Source: Scilla litardierei (taxonomy: Eukaryota; Streptophyta; Magnoliopsida; Asparagales; Asparagaceae). Taken from it: a DNA stretch of 64,000 nucleotides. The stretch covers positions 568,159,281-568,223,280 of the forward strand of contig CM061142.1 in assembly GCA_030789695.1 (NCBI GenBank), read 5' to 3'. The position numbers and the translations under genes are program-made. This document shows positions 1 through 11,390 of this stretch, one piece after another; position 1 is the stretch's first letter; each line of letters opens with the position of its first letter. The notes under the pieces are model-generated. The model did no database searches, was not told where the DNA came from, and worked only from the letters and a program-made list of their open reading frames with translations.

Positions 1-591
1 GCGGGCGAGCAGGAAGTGCGAGATGACATGACGCCATAAAGGCATTGATATGCAAACTCCTATAAGAGACCGAAAAGACAAAACGCCGAAGGATCGAATC
101 CTGAATACTCAGATCTCAGGTACTCCACCTCTTGAGACCTTTTCTCACACCTTATATTTCTCCTCCAAAGCTCGGCATGAGGAATCTGTATTGGTCTCTC
201 CGTGAACCATACTCGATCCTACCGAGAATCCTTCAAACAAGTGCTGACTTAGGCATCGGAGGAGACTTGGTCGGGACCAATGTATGTCCCCCTTGACAAT
301 CTCTCTCGTCTGTGTAGATCCAAGGAGCCACCAACCAGTCGAAGCCACCATTCGATGCTCCATTGCTCGGGTCCGCACGCTCCCAAGCCCCAGGCCCGAC
401 CGATCTATCGCACCAGGAAGCCGTCGTTCTGTCGAAGCTACCCTTTGGCATATAGACACACGGATCCATGCATTTCTCCCTCAGCAAACACTGGAACAAT
501 CGACCCCAAAGGCCACACACATTCCACGTGACCGCGACGACCCTCCGGAACTTCAACCTCTCAATCAGTGTTAAGAAAACACCCCGAAACA
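1..591 (+). mobile_element. 5' LTR (3' part) of Tat/Retand-like gypsy element
   Basis: This stretch matches 23734-24312 in the same orientation with scattered substitutions, so the two are the LTRs of one element. The matching copy starts TGATACAACC at 23506, so roughly the first 228 bp of this LTR lie before the window. It ends with GAAACA at 591, followed by a decayed primer-binding site. Short open frames inside it look non-coding. Confidence 0.75.
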
Positions 592-593
592 TC

Positions 594-611
594 TGGCACC
601 ATCTGTAGAAA
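594..611 (+). promoter_or_regulatory. Decayed primer-binding site of the Tat-like element
   Basis: TGGCACCATCTGTAG lies three bases after the LTR end. It resembles the TGGCGCCGTCTGTGG-type site typical of Tat elements, with the changes expected from deamination of methylated C (G to A and C to T). The match is by recall of the family pattern. Confidence 0.45.
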
Positions 612-646
612 GGAGATCATCTCCCACGTCATCCACAACGACTAAT

Positions 647-2296
647 ATGGAACAATACAATGACGGATTGGTACGAATGCTGACCATCCCTGAGGATGGC
701 ATCTACATCCAACACAAAATTGAGCACAGTCGCTCCGCAGGGGAAACTGACAACTCACGCTCGGTAACCCATGAACAACTCGATCATCTCACCCAGGAAA
801 TGAACGCCAACTTTCGAGCCCTGGAGGAAGCCATTCAGCACCTCACGGACCAGCAACACCCCTTGGAGGGGAAACCCAGCGGGGGTTCCTGACCGCTCAG
901 GAGCATGCCCACCGTTGTGCTCAACCATAGTCACGGACCGCGATGGTAAGGGCCTGAACCGGGAGCAATCATTTACCCCCATCTCTCTTCAAGGTGAGGG
1001 GGGAGGGAGAACTGAATGGAACAAGGACGAATCAACTGCGGCCTCGTCTAAGCGTCCCTGTTCGGACGAACGGTAATCGTCTAACCGCATGACCACCGAA
1101 AAGCACCGGGAGCGGAGCGAAAGTTCGTGTCAAAAGAGGCCCAGAAGTCACGAAGATCGCCACTGTAGGGAATGTGCCTGACGACCGACACTGACCCCCA
1201 GTCGAGAGGACCACAGAGGAGGCCCCTCGCACGTTCCCACTGATCCGCTAAAGCCGTCCGAGCATCGAGGGGAAGCGTCGCTGGGTCAGATTGACCTGGA
1301 AGCCCCTTGGGATGACCAGTGCCCATTGATGAGGAGTATCACCGATGTGCAGGTACCCTCCAGGTTCAAGGTAGCAAACTTGGAGAAGTACGACAGCATG
1401 GGAGACCCCTAGGAGCACGTGCAAGACTACCAAGGTGTCACGAGGTTCCAAGGGGACGATGACGTCCTACTCTGCAGAGTCTTCTATACCACCCTAAAGA
1501 AATTCACGAGGGAGTGGTATAACAGCCTCCCCGACCAATCCATTGGCAACTTCCAGGACTTGTTCCAGAAGTTCTGCCAATAGTTCATGGCCGGTCGACA
1601 AAGGAAGCCAGGTTCAAACCTTCTGTTCAACATAATCCAGAGGCCATTCGAGACTCTGAGGGGTTACATAAAGCGCTTCAACGCCCAGAAACTAAACATC
1701 GAGAGCTGCCCCGAACTGGTCACCATGACAGCCCTAAAAAAAGGGCTCTGCCACAGAGGCTTGAAGAAATCGCTCCATCAAGACCCCCCTAAGGGCCTCG
1801 CCCAAGTCCTAGCACGGGTGGAGTGATTCATGCTGACAGAGGAAGCTTTGGCTGTGGAGGAAAGAGCTCCCCCTTCGGGGGCCAGTAGGAGTTTGAAACA
1901 CGGGAAAGATAAATGCTGCGAGCTGGAAGACCGCAAGCAGGAGAGGAGGCCCAGGGGGAAGCCGCGCAGACGGAAAATGGTGCCCGCCAGGCAGAACGCA
2001 ACCCAAGACGTCGTCTTGACACATGCCCAAAAAGAGGGCCACATCAACAAGCCTCTCCCAAGGATGAAGGGGGGCAAAGAGACAAAGAAAAGTACTACAA
2101 ATATCACAAGGATAACAGCCACAACACCAACGACTACTGGCACCTAAAGAAGGACATCGACCATCTGATTAGCCAAGGGTACTTGAAGAACTTTGTCGAC
2201 GCTGCAAAGGAAAGCTCTGGGGAGGGCACATCGAGGCAAGCAGATAAAGGGAAGAAGGTGAACGTCGTCCATACCACTGTGCGCATAATTGAATAA
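647..2296 (+). pseudogene. Decayed gag of the Tat/Retand-like element
   Basis: Gag is the structural protein of the retrotransposon particle. The first ATG is at 647 and opens 81 codons with a helical stretch, then stops. The recognisable gag domain runs from about 1350 to 1830 (LEKYD, then TLKKFTREWYNSLP and IQRPFETLRGYIKRFN) and is broken by stops near 1413 and 1582. The C-terminal part changes frame: 1913-2296 ends with YYKYHKDNSHNTNDY followed by LKKDIDHLISQGYL. That is the position of the Tat gag zinc-binding motif, with the cysteines replaced by tyrosine. No protease, RT, RNase H or integrase follows, so the element could not encode its own replication machinery. It is non-functional now. 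Confidence 0.7.
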
Positions 2297-2489
2297 GGAG
2301 TCAGTCAATCGATCGTGTCTCATGGCTCCAGATGAGCGACTCACCCACCCATATCTTCCCTGCTTTGCGCATTTCAGTTTTAAAATGTGCCCCCAGTTTT
2401 TCTTCTATGAAAATAAAGACACGAACTTGAGTTCTTGCTCACAACTACACATCACTTAAGATTTGATAATCGACTATTAGATTCGATGC
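2297..2489 (+). other. Non-coding spacer between gag and the tandem repeats
   Basis: This is where pol would start in an autonomous element. I see no protease or RT motif in any frame, only AT-rich untranslated sequence. Confidence 0.5.
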
Positions 2490-3475
2490 CGAGACCACTG
2501 GGGGCAATTCCCCCAGCAAGACCAACGAAACCCTCGATCGACCGTAAGGCTGGGAAAACTCCCCTGGCGGGACCAATCCAACTCTCAATCGGCTGTAAGG
2601 CTGGGGCAACTCCCCCAGCAGGACTGACCCAACTCTCGATCGGCTGTAAGGCTGGGGCAACTCCCCCAGCAGGATTGACCCAACTCTCGATCGGTCGTAA
2701 GGCTGGGGCAACTCCCCCAGTAGGACCGACCAAACTCTCGATTGGCCGTAAGGCTGGGGCAACTCCCCCAGCAGGACCGATCGTACCTTATGATCGGCCG
2801 TAAGGCTGGGAAAGCTCCCCCAGCAGTCCGATCATTCGATCGACCATATGACTGGGGGTGGCTGCCCCGATTGGCCGACCGACCCGTCGATGGCTGGGGG
2901 TAACTCCCCCTGCATGTCGACCACATCTCGACCGTAAGGCTAGAGCAACTCCCCTAGTAGGCCGATCATTCGATCGACCATAAGACTGGGGGTAGCTCTC
3001 CCAGCTGGTCGACCAACCTGTCGACCATAAGGCTGTGGATAACTCCCCCAGCAGGCCGTCCACATATTGACCGTAAGGCTGGGGAAGCTCCCCCAGTAGG
3101 CCGAGTATTCAATACACCATAAGACTGGGGGTAGCTCCCCTAGCTCGCCGACTGACCTGTTGACCGTAAGGCTCGTGGCAACTCCCCAAGCAGGCTGGCC
3201 ACATATCGACTGTAAGGCTGGGGTAACTCTCCCAGCAGGCTGATCATTCGATCAACCATAAGACTGGGGTTAGCTCCCCCAGCTGGCCGATCGACCTCAC
3301 TCATAAGGCTGGGTAACTCCCCCAGCATGCCGACCCCCTCAATCGACTATAAGGCTGGGAGCAACTTCCACAGCAGGCCGATCACTCGATCTACCATGAG
3401 CCTTAGGACAGCCCCCCAGCAAGCCGAATGCGAGCCGACCACAAGGACGGGGGAAATTCCCCCAAAAGGGTGACT
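2490..3475. repeat. Tandem repeat block, about 51-60 bp units, in the Tat-like element
   Basis: About 17-19 degenerate direct units follow one another. The first few are 51 bp apart (for example starts near 2594, 2645, 2696, 2747) and later ones are longer. Each unit contains an inverted pair of the form CTGGGG-spacer-CCCCAG that could fold into a short hairpin, followed by a GACC/GATCGG segment. Open frames on the minus strand through this block only reflect the repetition. Retand-type Tat elements are known to carry amplified tandem repeats between the coding region and the 3' LTR, which fits this position. Confidence 0.85.
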
Positions 3476-3743
3476 GCACGATCGAACTTGGACCGATGGG
3501 TGACTCTCCCGGTGGGCTGATCACACCATTCGGTCCTAACCAGTCAAAAACGTCTCCAATAAACCCTTCCCACAACTTGAGCCACCGATCGACGTCGACA
3601 CGAACATCGGGAAGAGGGGGCAAGGCCAAAAACAAAGACAACCCAACAACCCGCAAACACAACAACACTCTCCCATGTTGCTTCAGCGGCGTCCCTTGCC
3701 CTGACAAGCTGGTCAGGGGCAGTGGAGGGGCGATGAAGCGTCT
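3476..3743. other. Non-coding stretch after the tandem repeats
   Basis: GC-balanced sequence downstream of the stop of the antisense ORF fragment that follows. An 85-codon open frame on the plus strand has no recognisable motif and I do not consider it a gene. Confidence 0.4.
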
Positions 3744-4058
3744 GCTAAATTAACTCCTCGTAAGCCAAGAATCCCTCCAAGAAGGACTGGGCGATCCGCG
3801 GGGCCAGGACGTCGTCGTAACCCCTCACAACTTCATTAACAAGTCACTGGGGACTCGCCCACCGTAGTGAACCGATCTCAGACCAAAGCTCGACCCTTTC
3901 CTTTCTGGGCACTTCTGGGACGAGGGACAATGCCCCCTTGGCTTCCTCAGCGGACCCCTTGGCAGCGGCCTGCGAGACATCGGTGGCTGCCAATGGCTCC
4001 TTCAACTTCTCCAGCCCCGACGTGAGCTCGGAGACTTTATGGAGCGAGAGCTGTAACT
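3744..4058 (-). pseudogene. C-terminal piece of the antisense ORF of the Tat-like element
   Basis: Read on the minus strand this is a mostly open frame with a helical, Leu/Glu/Lys-rich start (VSELTSGLEKLKEPL) and an end reading FLEGFLAYEELI before a stop at 3744-3746; one in-frame stop interrupts it. It is cut at 4058 by the 12.5-kb copia insertion and continues at 16555. Tat/Retand elements are known to carry an extra ORF in antisense between pol and the 3' LTR, and this position and orientation match. The function of that protein is not established. Confidence 0.55.
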
Positions 4059-4445
4059 TGTTGAGTATTGGACTTCTTCCTACTTGGTGTTAATGATGAG
4101 CAAACATAAATACTTGTGACTAATCCCCTATTTTGCAGTTAATCCATTGCCTAAGCTTATTATGAAGATCAACTAGCAATGGATGACTCACAAACGTCAT
4201 TGAAGGTAAATGATATGAATTGGATGATCGTAGATTGATGATTGAAGCTCCGTAAAGACTTCATGCTCATATGATGGAAAGAAGAGATTATTCGTCAATG
4301 TAATTTTTCCCTTATCTCTTCTAGTATGTAGCTTAGAAGTAGAACTTTGATGGAGCACTCACACACATCTAAATTCTGTCATAGGACATCTTTAGACTTT
4401 TGTCCTTTGATCCCAATTCAATCCTCTTGTGTTTGTGCTAGGATT

Positions 4446-5106
4446 GTTTATAACAGCCGACTGCTTAACAGTTTACAGTCGCCTGTCTCAACAACAGTCG
4501 ACTGTGTTTTGTTCTACAGTCGCCTGTTATGCACAGACTATTACAACGTAGTTTTTGGGCCTTCTCTGATTATCTCGCACAGGTTACTGTTGAACGTTTA
4601 ACAGGCGCCTGTCTTAGTGACAGTCGACTGTGAATGGTTCATCAGTCGCCTGTCTCTCCTTGCCCAAACTCTGTTTGTCCTGAGTTCTACGGCCAATCGA
4701 CTTATGCTGTATATACAGTTGACTGTCTATTAGATCAGTCGACTGTCTATGCTGCAACAGTCGCCTGTCTGTAAGTCATTTCTTTGACTCAGCTCTCTGG
4801 AAATTTATCATGATTGTGACAGTCGTCTGTTTAAGGTTATACAGTCGCCTATTCTGATTAACAGTCGACTGTGTTTCTTGCTTCAGTCGTCTGTCCTGTA
4901 TCTTATGAGATTTCCAATATTTTATCTCACTTACTCTTCTCTCGGCCAGTCGCTTGTCGAAGAATGTACAGTTTCCTGTTGGTTTAACAGACGACTGTCT
5001 TGACTTCATCAGTCGACTGTCCACGTGGTAAGTTACCGTTATGAATTCTCACCTACCCTTGTTGACTTTGCAACAGTCGACTGTGGATTGTTCAACAGTC
5101 GACTGT
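4446..5106. promoter_or_regulatory. Array of about twenty ACAGTCG(A/C)CTGT motifs in U3 of copia 1
   Basis: Within about 660 bp I count roughly twenty copies or close variants of two related 12-mers. One is the perfect palindrome ACAGTCGACTGT; the other is the near-palindrome ACAGTCGCCTGT. They are separated by about 10-40 bp of unrelated sequence and the two versions alternate irregularly. Clear copies lie near 4492, 4512, 4619, 4732, 4859, 5070 and 5094. The array ends about 85 bp upstream of the TATA box. This looks like an upstream regulatory array; what binds it is unknown. Confidence 0.8.
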
Positions 5107-5191
5107 CGCGAGTTTAGATTATATCCGTTGAGATTTTTCTCACGGATTTCGATTGGGTTTTTGCCTAAACTGTTTTGTGGATTTGAGAAAG

Positions 5192-5200
5192 TTATAAATA
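5192..5200 (+). promoter_or_regulatory. TATA box of the copia 1 5' LTR
   Basis: TTATAAATA lies downstream of the motif array; transcription would be expected to start about 30 bp further on. The same box is kept in the 3' LTR at 15867-15875. Confidence 0.7.
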
Positions 5201-5876
5201 GAGCTTCTACTATTCCATTGGAAGGTTAATCATTCATTGCAAAATCCTTCAAGCTTTCATTTCCAAAGATCAAAGCTCTCAAATCCAAAGCCCTAAGTAT
5301 TTTCAAATCTTGTTCTCTTGCTCTCCAACCTAGAACCAAAGTTTGATCTTCTAGGCATTTGGTGCAGTCAAGAGAAAGGGCTTTCACCTCTCTTCCAAGA
5401 GAGTTCTTCAACACACATCACACTTCTCCTTCAAGTTCTACTTCAAGGCATAGGTGATTGTAAGTGTTGCTTTCATATTTCATAACTTTCGTTATTTGAT
5501 TTGTGCTCTCGGTTGTGAGAGTGGTTTTGCTTGCTCCCAAGTTGTGGGAGTCAAGGACATCGATTGTATTCGATTGCACTTGTAGGGTTGCTACAAGTGG
5601 GCTATAAGGAAACCTCAAGTTAGGGTTCTAACTTGAGTATCCGGTGGTATCCGGGTGGTAGGAACGTAGGATTACCGGGAACAAGTCGGGAGTTGACTTG
5701 GGTAATCCGAACCCTTGAAACATATCTGCGTTTGCGTGTGTTTCTCTTTGGATCGTTTTTCTATTCCGCACTATTTGTTGGATTGCATTTTATTTGGCGT
5801 AAATTCCTTTTAAATTTGCATAAACACTATTCAACCCCCCTTCTTGTGTTTTCCCCAGAGACAGGGTCCTTACAAT

Positions 5877-5888
5877 TGGTATCAGAGC
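5877..5888 (+). promoter_or_regulatory. Primer-binding site (initiator tRNA-Met) of copia 1
   Basis: TGGTATCAGAGC begins two bases after the LTR end. This is the standard site complementary to the 3' end of plant initiator tRNA-Met, used by most plant copia elements. Confidence 0.95.
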
Positions 5889-5902
5889 GCAAGGTTTAAT
5901 CT

Positions 5903-7990
5903 ATGGCATCCAACAACAACAACGTTCCTCCACCGCCTTCGTACAACAATCATGACCGTGATGGAGCGTCCACACTTTTCGAAGGTCAATCTACGGTACG
6001 TCCTCCATGTTTCAATGGTACTAACTTTGGTTATTGGAAGTGTAGGATGGAGACATTCCTTAGGAGTGCTTCTCTTTGGATAACTCTCCACAAGGAATAC
6101 GTCGAGCCCACCGAAGATGACTTCGAGAAATGGAAAACTTCTGAGAAGTCCACCGAAGTCAACAACGCTAAAGCAATGAACGCTCTTCATTGTGTGTTGG
6201 ACCCGAATGAGTTCAACAAGATATGCACATGTAAGAGTGCATATCAAATTTGGAACCATCTCATCGTTACCCACGAGGGAACGAATAAGGTAAATCTTTC
6301 AAAGTTATATGTTGCCGTGCAAAACTTCGACTTGTTTCACATGCAGGAAAATGAGAGCATTGCGTCGATGTACGGACGCTTTACCGACATCACAAACGAA
6401 TTGGAAGCCCTTGGCCAAACATACACCAAACCTGAAAAGGTAAGGAAGATCATCATGGGGATGACCTCCAAATGGAAAAGACGAGCAATCTCCATTGAGG
6501 AGGTCAATGACTTGAAGAATTACACCGTGGTGAATCTCATCGGGACTCTTATGTCTTACGAAGTAAGACGGGATAATCGATTGAAGATTCGAGCCATGAT
6601 GAATCCCTCGGAGGCCAAGAAGAAAGCTTTGGCGTTCAACGCCAATTCGTCATCCTCCGAAAGTGATGAATCCGAGAACGAGATGGATTTGGGTGAAATG
6701 GCCCAAATGGCGAAGAAGTTCCAACGCTTCTTCCGCAAAGGTAAATTCTCCTCTAATAAACGTCTTGAGTCTACTAATGCTACTTCATCTCTTTGTTATA
6801 AGTGTAATAAGCCAGGGCACATCAAGAAGGATTGCCCAATGCCAAACAACAAAGAAAAATGGAAGGCACCAAAGTACCACAAGTCCGATAAGAACAAGAG
6901 AAACAAGAAGAAAGGACTCGTAGGTACCTTTGATGACTCAAGTGATGACTCATCAAGCGATTCCGATGATGAGAAGGGTGAGGGCGCCCACATGTGTTTC
7001 ATAGCACTTGAAGACCCACTCTCGAATGAGAGTGACTCCGACACGGATGACACCGAGGTAACAATGGATGAACTTCGTATTGCTAATGAAGAACTATTTG
7101 CTAAATACCAATATTTAATGCTTAGATACTCTAGCTTAAAGAAATCAAAAGTTAGCAAGTCATCCATTCCATGCATTATCAACAATGACACCATTGTTGA
7201 TACTTTAACTCTTGAGAAAGCAAACTTAGCTTCTCAAAATGTCACATTAAGAGATGAGGTGAATTACCTCAAATCTCAACTAGATCAAACACATCCCAAG
7301 GATAATAGTGATCTAGCTACACGTTACACACAATTGGGTTTAGAGAATGACTTTCTTAAAACCCAAGTGCACGAGCTCAAAGCACGGGTGTCCACTTTGG
7401 ATACCAACATTTCTTCTTTAAAGGAGAAATATGAGCTCATGTCCTCCTGTATTGTGAGATTCAATAAGGGACAAGTACAATTGGATGATTTGCTTGCAAA
7501 CCAATTTCCGGCCACACATCGTGTTGGTCTTGGATTTGTAAAAGCAAATGCATCTAATGCTCGCACCTCCTATAGTGGTGTCACTATAGATTTCGTGAGG
7601 CCTTCCTCCGGTGCATCCACAAGTGGTGTCAAAGACACTATAGGTAGCAATCTTACCAAGAATGTCACCACATCACCTTCTCTTCCTTTTGGCAAGAAAC
7701 CCACTAAGGGTGGAAACCAAGAGCAAGGCCATGCTTTTATGTACACTAACACTCATCCACGTAGGAAACATCCTACTTCACAAGTGGATAATCATGACAC
7801 ATTTTATGCTCCGCACCCACGGACACGTACACAACCACACATGAGAAATACTCATGTACGTGCTCCTGCACACCTATATGCTCATACGCATCATTCTTTC
7901 ATGTATGCTAATTCTCCACATGTCTTGCATGATCAATATGCTTCATATAATATGCATGTTCCCAAGAATACATATCATCCTAGAATGTAA
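5903..7990 (+). CDS. gag: Gag polyprotein of copia 1
   Basis: Gag forms the virus-like particle and binds the element RNA. The ATG at 5903 is the first after the primer site and gives 695 codons. Residues about 30-230 are a copia-type gag domain (CRMETFLRS near the start, AMNALHCVLDPNEF, SAYQIWNHL, then FDLFHMQENESI). A CCHC zinc knuckle, CYKCNKPGHIKKDC, begins near residue 298, flanked by a Lys-rich stretch and acidic Ser/Asp runs. A long helical segment rich in Leu/Lys/Glu follows (about 390-540). The TAA at 7988 is followed in the same frame by codons that look like normal gag C-terminus down to 8239 (ending STWTWLPKG), so the original gag was probably longer and the stop is a mutation. 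The frame is shared with the protease/integrase region downstream. Confidence 0.88.
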   Translation: MASNNNNVPPPPSYNNHDRDGASTLFEGQSTVRPPCFNGTNFGYWKCRMETFLRSASLWITLHKEYVEPTEDDFEKWKTSEKSTEVNNAKAMNALHCVLDPNEFNKICTCKSAYQIWNHLIVTHEGTNKVNLSKLYVAVQNFDLFHMQENESIASMYGRFTDITNELEALGQTYTKPEKVRKIIMGMTSKWKRRAISIEEVNDLKNYTVVNLIGTLMSYEVRRDNRLKIRAMMNPSEAKKKALAFNANSSSSESDESENEMDLGEMAQMAKKFQRFFRKGKFSSNKRLESTNATSSLCYKCNKPGHIKKDCPMPNNKEKWKAPKYHKSDKNKRNKKKGLVGTFDDSSDDSSSDSDDEKGEGAHMCFIALEDPLSNESDSDTDDTEVTMDELRIANEELFAKYQYLMLRYSSLKKSKVSKSSIPCIINNDTIVDTLTLEKANLASQNVTLRDEVNYLKSQLDQTHPKDNSDLATRYTQLGLENDFLKTQVHELKARVSTLDTNISSLKEKYELMSSCIVRFNKGQVQLDDLLANQFPATHRVGLGFVKANASNARTSYSGVTIDFVRPSSGASTSGVKDTIGSNLTKNVTTSPSLPFGKKPTKGGNQEQGHAFMYTNTHPRRKHPTSQVDNHDTFYAPHPRTRTQPHMRNTHVRAPAHLYAHTHHSFMYANSPHVLHDQYASYNMHVPKNTYHPRM

Positions 7991-8293
7991 AATGCATATC
8001 CTCCACCATATCTCTATGCTAGAAATAATGTTCCTAAGAAGCATGCACCACATAGAAATCCAACACATATGCATGCAACTAGGAATAGGACTCCCAAGAT
8101 ATACACTATTTGGGGTCCTAAGAACACTAGTCTAAATGTTAGGAATGCTTATGTTGATTCCTACTTTCATGATGTAATTAGAAATAGTAACTATGTTGGG
8201 AAGCAGAAGTCCACTTGGACTTGGCTTCCAAAGGGCTAATCCCCTTGGACCCAACAAACATTGGGTACCATAAGCTTATGGTATATTATATAG

Positions 8294-9463
8294 GTACCCA
8301 AGAGAAAGAAGAAGAGCAATAATTGCCTTATTAGCTCTAAAGGAAAAGGATGGATTCTTGATAGCGGTTGCTCCAAACACATGACGGGAGATCCTTCTTT
8401 GCTCTCCGAAGTGACTAGCATCAAAGATGGTGCAACAGTCACTTTTGGAGGTAATCAAAAGGGAACCATCATTTGAGTAGGTATCGTTGGTAATCCTTCC
8501 AAACCTCTAATTACTAATGTTTATCTTGTTAGTGGTTTATGTCACAATCTTATTTCCATTAGTCAACTTTGTGACAAAGGTTACAAGGTTAACTTTGGAG
8601 AAGGATTGTGCACTATTGTTGATTGTGGTTCAAATGTTTTATTTTCCGGTATTTGGCGTAAAAATATTTATTATTTGAGCTTGCCTAAAACTGTAGAACA
8701 TTGCTTAGTTGCTAACAAAAGTGAACAACTATTATGGCATCGCCGTTTTGGTCATGTTCACTTCAAGCACTTATATAAGTTAGCTAAGCATGATCTAGTC
8801 AAAGGTTTTCCTAAGATTGTTTTTAATAAGAAAAACTTTTGTGATTCATGTCAAAGAGGTAAACTAAGTAAATCTTCATTTAAGCTTAAAGAAGGGATTA
8901 CTTCTAAGAGGCCCCTAGAACTTCTACATCTAGATTTATTTGGGCCAACTAGAACCGATTCTTTAGGTAATGCTCATTATGGACTAGTTGTCGTTGACGA
9001 CTTTTCTAGATTTACTTGGGTTTCATTCTTAACTAATAAGAATGAAGCTCATGAAGAGTTTACCAAATTTACAAAGAAGATTCAGAATCTTTTAGGATCC
9101 ACCATTATCACTATTTGTAGTGATCATGGAGGAGAATTTGAGAATGAGTCTTTTACTAAGTTTTGTGATGACTCCGGGATAACTCATAACTTTTCCTTTC
9201 CTCGTGCACCACCACAAAATGGTGTTGTAGAAAGAAAGAATATGACTCTTATTGAGTGTGCTCGCACTATGCTCCATGATAGTCATTTAGGACAACAATT
9301 TTGGGCAGAAGCGGTGCACACGGCATGCTATGTGCTCAATAGGATTCTAGTGAGACCCCGAACAAACAAAACTTGTTTTGAGTTGTTTTATGATAAAAAG
9401 CCTCAAGTGAAATATTTTCGTGTCTTTGGTTCAAAATGTTTTAGAAAAGAACACCTTTGGTAA
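8294..9463 (+). pseudogene. pol: Protease and integrase part of copia 1 pol, with nonsense codon and frameshift
   Basis: The aspartic protease signature LDSGCSKHMTG has its catalytic Asp at 8360-8362. A TGA at 8474-8476 interrupts the frame after GGNQKGTII. The GAG-pre-integrase zinc-binding region follows (LLWHRRFGHVHFKHL, then FCDSCQRGK). The integrase core has all three acidic residues: Asp in LHLDLFGP (8933), Asp in CSDHGGEF (9122) and Glu in NGVVERKN (9230), a DD35E spacing. The frame runs out at 9463, and the family-typical continuation is in the next frame from about 9443, so a small indel lies there. Stops at 8237 and 8291 and apparent frame slips separate this part from gag. Integrase would insert the cDNA into the genome; this copy is broken. 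Confidence 0.85.
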
Positions 9464-11390
9464 TTTAGACAAATTTGAGCCAAGATCCGATGAAGGAATT
9501 TTTGTTGGATATTCCACACGTAGCAAAGCCTACCGGATATACAACAAAACTTCTTCAACGATTGAGGAATCACTTCACGTATCGTTTTATGAAGATTTTG
9601 ATTTTCCTCATGTTGATGATGATAATGTAGAGATTCTTTGTGACTCTCTTAATAATGTTAAGATTAATGATAATATTGTTGAGACTAACACTTCTAACGA
9701 AGTTGTTGAAGTTGTTCCTAGTGATCCAGGTTTACCCAAAGCTTACCCGACCGTTCGCAACCATCCCCATAACCAAATTATTGGAGATATTGGTGTGGGT
9801 GTTCGAACAAGATCAAGAATTGAAGAATTCTCTCATTGCGCATTTGTCTCTACCATTGAGCCAAAGAACATCCAAGAAGCTTGTGAGGATAGCTCTTGGA
9901 TAGTGGCAATGGAAGAAGAACTAATGCAATTTGAGAGAAACGAAGTATGGAAACTTGTACCTCTTCCTAGTGGTCACCAAGTTATTGGGACCAAATGGAT
10001 CTTCAAGAACAAGACAGATGAAAACGAGGTAATCACACGGAACAAAGCAAGGTTAGTAGCTCAAGGCAACCGGCAAGAGGAAGGTATTGATTTCGAAGAA
10101 TCTTTTGCCCCCGTAGCTAGATTAGAAGCTATTAGGTTGCTTTTATCTTTTGCATCCCATAAGAATTTTAAATTATTTCAAATGGATGTTAAAAGTGCAT
10201 TTTTAAATGGGTTTGTCAATGAAGAAGTCTATGTTTCTCAACCTCCTGGTTTTATTCATGAAAAATTTCCAAACCATGTTTTCAAACTTAAGAAAGCGTT
10301 GTATGGATTGAGACAAGCTCCTAGAGCTTGGTATGATAGTCTTAATACCTTTCTTTTGAATTTAGGTTTTAAAATGGGAGAAGTTGATTCTACGCTCTTC
10401 AGTAAAGATTATGAAAATGACATTCTTTTGATTCAAGTTTATGTAGACGATATTATTTTCGGTTCTACTAATTTTAATCTTTGTCAAGAATTTTCCAAGT
10501 ATATGAAGGATGAGTTTGAGATGAGCCACATGGGAGAGCTCACCTACTTCCTTGGATTGCAAATTCGACAAATGGAGAATGGCACGTTCATACATCAGAC
10601 AAAGTACACAGGGGAGCTTATTAAGCGATTCGGAATGGAATCGTCTTCGTGCAAAAAGACTCCCATGAGTACAACTACTCATCTTCACAAGGATGAATGC
10701 GGAAAAGATGTAGACATTCGTCTATATCGAGGTATGATCGGTAGCTTACTTTACTTAACGGCTAGTAGGCCCGATATCATGTTTTCCGTATGTCTTTGTG
10801 CTAGATATCAAGCAAGACCTAAGGAGTCACACTTGATTGCAGTTAAACGAATATTTCGTTATCTCAATCAATCCCTAGATTATGGGTTACTTTACCTTAA
10901 GTCTAGCACATATGAGTTAATCTCATATAGTGATGCCGACTTTGTCGGATGCAAGTCTGACAGGAAAAGTACTAGTGGCACATGCCATTTCTTAGGAAAT
11001 TCCTTAGTTTCTTGGTTCTCTAAGAAACAGAATTCGGTGTCATTGTCCACGACTGAAGCAGAATATATTGCCGCGGGTCTTGCATGTGCACAAGTTCTTT
11101 GGATGAGACACACTCTTAGTGACTATGGTGTCAATTGTGATACTTGTCCTATCATGGTTGATAATCAAAGTGCTATTTGTCTTTCCATGAATCTGGTACA
11201 CCACTCCCGTACCAAACACATAGACGTGAGACACCATTTTATAAATGATCATGTAGCTAAGAAGGACATCATCTTAGAGTACATTGAAACCCAAAAACAA
11301 ATTGCCGATATCTTCACTAAACCTCTTAAAGAAGATTCATTTGTGAGGTTGCGTGGAGAATTGGGAATTATGGGTGAATCTGAAATCTAG
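9420..11390 (+). CDS. pol: Reverse transcriptase and RNase H part of copia 1 pol
   Basis: An uninterrupted frame of 656 codons, read after a frameshift near 9443. It opens with the integrase C-terminal end ([20 protein letters not shown]), then a variable linker. RT (copia type, RVT_2) starts near residue 165 ([19 protein letters not shown]), with the catalytic YVDD around residues 341-344 and the region [13 protein letters not shown] before it. RNase H follows, with [29 protein letters not shown] and VDNQSAICL carrying the acidic residues, and [11 protein letters not shown] near the end. There is no ATG expected because this is part of a polyprotein. The enzyme would copy the element RNA into cDNA inside the particle. 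The RT and RNase H sequences look undamaged. Confidence 0.9.
   Translation: MSLVQNVLEKNTFGNLDKFEPRSDEGIFVGYSTRSKAYRIYNKTSSTIEESLHVSFYEDFDFPHVDDDNVEILCDSLNNVKINDNIVETNTSNEVVEVVPSDPGLPKAYPTVRNHPHNQIIGDIGVGVRTRSRIEEFSHCAFVSTIEPKNIQEACEDSSWIVAMEEELMQFERNEVWKLVPLPSGHQVIGTKWIFKNKTDENEVITRNKARLVAQGNRQEEGIDFEESFAPVARLEAIRLLLSFASHKNFKLFQMDVKSAFLNGFVNEEVYVSQPPGFIHEKFPNHVFKLKKALYGLRQAPRAWYDSLNTFLLNLGFKMGEVDSTLFSKDYENDILLIQVYVDDIIFGSTNFNLCQEFSKYMKDEFEMSHMGELTYFLGLQIRQMENGTFIHQTKYTGELIKRFGMESSSCKKTPMSTTTHLHKDECGKDVDIRLYRGMIGSLLYLTASRPDIMFSVCLCARYQARPKESHLIAVKRIFRYLNQSLDYGLLYLKSSTYELISYSDADFVGCKSDRKSTSGTCHFLGNSLVSWFSKKQNSVSLSTTEAEYIAAGLACAQVLWMRHTLSDYGVNCDTCPIMVDNQSAICLSMNLVHHSRTKHIDVRHHFINDHVAKKDIILEYIETQKQIADIFTKPLKEDSFVRLRGELGIMGESEI

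Larger units (their letters stand above)
4059..5874 (+). mobile_element. 5' LTR of copia element 1
   Basis: 1816 bp, TG...CA bounded. It is 22 bp longer than the 3' LTR because it has one more copy of a palindromic motif unit near 5080-5110. U3 carries the motif array described separately. A TATA box lies near 5192. Confidence 0.92.

Noticed and set aside
2435..3328. Several overlapping open frames on both strands with repeated Gly/Ser/Pro-rich peptides
   Set aside because: They follow the tandem repeats; repetition alone keeps frames open.
4446..5106. CRISPR-like look of the regularly recurring ACAGTCGACTGT motif
   Set aside because: Motifs are 12 bp, spacing is irregular, it lies in an LTR of a plant retrotransposon and no cas gene exists.
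6796..7194. Long minus-strand open frames across gag of copia 1 and across pol of gypsy B
   Set aside because: Shadow frames of real coding sequence with no independent motif.
9420..9463. Programmed ribosomal frameshift between integrase and RT in copia 1
   Set aside because: The overlap is inside the integrase C-terminus, not between domains, and no slippery site with a structure is evident; an indel in a decaying copy is simpler.
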